NCBI GenBank assembly: GCA_900313295.1
Contig: OMQS01000083.1
Span: 1-6,865 of the forward strand
DNA length: 6,865 bases
DNA from: an uncultured Eubacteriales bacterium
GTDB taxonomy: Bacteria > Bacillota > Clostridia > Oscillospirales > Oscillospiraceae
Direction: 5' to 3'
Numbering within the stretch: position 1 is the stretch's first letter; each line of letters opens with the position of its first letter. The position numbers were made by a program, and so were the translations under genes. Of the stretch, positions 5,746-6,865 are shown piece by piece. The notes under the pieces were generated by a model, which saw only the letters and a program-made list of their open reading frames with translations, made no database searches and had not been told where the DNA came from.

Positions 5746-6593
5746 CACAGACCCCCTCCCTTCGTGCCGTCGCGCTGCAGCGCCCTGTTCCGCTTTTCCG
5801 CCTGCTTGCTCTGGTGCATCTCTCGGAAATTCACAATGAGCAGCAGAGTCAGCACCGTAACAAACAAGATCGTGGACAGGGCGTTGACCTCGGGGCTGAT
5901 GCGCTTGCGGGTCATGGCGTAAATTTGCATGGCCAAAGTGGCCACCTCAGACCCGGCGGTAAAGTAGGAAATGACGAAGTCGTCAATGGAAAGAGTAAAG
6001 GCGATGAGCAGGCCGTTGAGGATGCCGGGCCGCAGCTCGGGCATGAGCACCTTCCAAAAGGCCTGCCAGGGCGTTGCGCCCAGATCCATGGCCGCCTCCC
6101 CCAGATTGGGGTTGAGCTGGCGCAGCTTGGGCAGCACCGCCAGAACCACATAGGGAATATTAAAGGTGATATGCGCCACCAGCAGCGTGCCGAAGCCCAG
6201 AGAGAAGCCCAGCAGGTTCCCCGTGAACACGAACAGCAGCATCAGGCTCACGCCGGTGATGATGTCGGCGTTGGTCATGGGGATGTTGTTGATGGTCATG
6301 AGCAGGTGCCGGGGCTTGCGCTTCATGGCGTGGAAGCCGATGGCCGCCGCCGTGCCCAGAACCGTTGCGATAACGGCCGCCAGCACAGACACCGTGAGGG
6401 TGGTGCTGAAGGCGGAGAGGATCTCCTCGTCGTGAAACAGCTCCTCATACCAGTGCAGGGAGAAGCCCGACCACACCGTGCGGCTCTTGGAGTCGTTGAA
6501 CGAGAAGACGATCAGCACCGCAATGGGCAGGTACAAAAACAGGAACACCAGGATGTTGAGCACCTTGGCAATGACAGGGTTTTTATTCTGCAT
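5745..6593 (-). CDS. potC: Polyamine ABC transporter permease PotC
   Basis: This is one of the two membrane-spanning subunits of the spermidine/putrescine importer. The 282-residue length is close to that of E. coli PotC. About six hydrophobic helices are visible (roughly residues 10-31, 65-87, 97-125, 134-155, 190-211 and 238-257). The cytoplasmic EAA loop that contacts the ATPase PotA is intact: GEAAMDLGATPWQAFWKVLMP, with EAA at 166-168. SIDDFVISYFTAG after it is the characteristic PotC signature. The C-terminus is a charged tail. I chose the ATG at 6593 because it shares one base with the potB stop (TGATG); a GTG lies directly before it in frame. A purine-rich AAGGGG about 13 bases upstream is a weak ribosome site, so translation is probably coupled to potB. 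The stop overlaps the potD start in the same way. Confidence 0.94.
   Translation of the reverse strand: MQNKNPVIAKVLNILVFLFLYLPIAVLIVFSFNDSKSRTVWSGFSLHWYEELFHDEEILSAFSTTLTVSVLAAVIATVLGTAAAIGFHAMKRKPRHLLMTINNIPMTNADIITGVSLMLLFVFTGNLLGFSLGFGTLLVAHITFNIPYVVLAVLPKLRQLNPNLGEAAMDLGATPWQAFWKVLMPELRPGILNGLLIAFTLSIDDFVISYFTAGSEVATLAMQIYAMTRKRISPEVNALSTILFVTVLTLLLIVNFREMHQSKQAEKRNRALQRDGTKGGGL
5755..5759 (-). promoter_or_regulatory. Ribosome binding site of potD inside the end of potC
   Basis: On the minus strand, GGGAGGGGG within the last codons of potC provides a strong GGAGG core, 9 bases before the ATG at 5745 and 6 bases before the in-frame GTG at 5748. Both spacings are workable. ATG is preferred by codon type and because the signal peptide then begins MKK. 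Confidence 0.6.
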
Positions 6594-6865
6594 CACATCA
6601 TCACCGCCCCTTCTTCTCCGTCGCCGAAGCGGTTCATAATCAGCATGGCGATAATCACCAGCAGCAGCATCATAAGGGAGATGGCGCTGCCCAGGTGGGG
6701 ATTATACGCCGAGCCGAGAAACTGCATTTCAATAAGGTCGCCCAGCAGGAAGCTCATGCCACCGCCCAGGAGCTTGGAAATGGCAAAGGTGGAGATGGAC
6801 GGGATGAACACCATCATCACGCCGCTGATAACGCCGGGGACGGACAGGGGAAAAATCACCCGCCG
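6593..6865 (-). CDS. potB: Polyamine ABC transporter permease PotB, C-terminal 90 residues (5' end outside the window)
   Basis: The reading frame is open to the right edge, so only the C-terminal part of this permease is seen. It begins inside the region just after the EAA loop: VIFPLSVPGVISGV resembles the LPLSMPGI segment of E. coli PotB. FIPSISTFAISKLLGGG and LLGDLIEMQFL match the conserved PotB stretch before the last membrane helix. That helix is about the run ISLMMLLLVIIAMLIM near the end. The protein ends in a short charged tail. Its TGA stop overlaps the potC ATG by one base. With PotC it would form the heterodimeric channel of the importer. The upstream part, and probably potA for the ATPase, should lie beyond 6865. 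The assignment to PotB rather than a generic permease rests on the potB-potC-potD order and these motifs. Confidence 0.9.
   Translation of the reverse strand, partial: RRVIFPLSVPGVISGVMMVFIPSISTFAISKLLGGGMSFLLGDLIEMQFLGSAYNPHLGSAISLMMLLLVIIAMLIMNRFGDGEEGAVMM

Noticed and set aside
4603..5922. A 439-codon open frame on the plus strand opposite potD
   Set aside because: It is antisense to the clear potD gene and begins within the pncB promoter region, with low-complexity HV/GV-rich translation. I see no family signature.

Overview
The window looks like ordinary chromosomal DNA from a GC-rich member of the Clostridia, possibly the Oscillospiraceae. That placement is an inference. It rests on a YhaM-type OB-HD exoribonuclease, a HisK-type PHP phosphatase, a three-helix Firmicutes-like cardiolipin synthase and strong Shine-Dalgarno sites, all in high-GC coding DNA. 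The short intergenic gaps are AT-rich. All seven supported genes lie on the minus strand, so transcription runs from the right edge to the left.

Right part (4687-6865): this is the 3' portion of a polyamine ABC transporter operon, potB (cut by the window edge), potC and potD. Both junctions overlap in a TGATG arrangement, where the stop shares one base with the next ATG. The ATPase gene potA, if present, would lie beyond the right edge. The operon ends in a strong intrinsic terminator (4642-4683) placed three bases after the potD stop codon.

Middle (3115-4640): a promoter with a perfect TATAAT box, a TTGCAA -35 box and a 17-base spacer starts immediately after that terminator. It drives pncB, nicotinate phosphoribosyltransferase (NAD salvage). 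A 10-bp hairpin with a poor U-run (3072-3102) follows pncB and may act as a leaky terminator.

Left part (1-3040): cls (cardiolipin synthase), a yhaM-like 3'-5' exoribonuclease and a PHP-family histidinol-phosphatase-like gene follow closely. cls and yhaM are 15 bases apart, and yhaM and the PHP gene overlap by 11 bases. No promoter is visible for cls, so these genes probably depend at least partly on read-through from pncB. The PHP gene runs off the left edge.

The two units join polyamine uptake with a housekeeping cluster (NAD salvage, membrane lipid synthesis, RNA turnover, PHP phosphatase). I see no mobile element, CRISPR array, tRNA or rRNA, and no convincing new system. No gene-free stretch exceeds about 125 bases. 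The findings are modest points about regulation and about altered active-site or binding-pocket residues.
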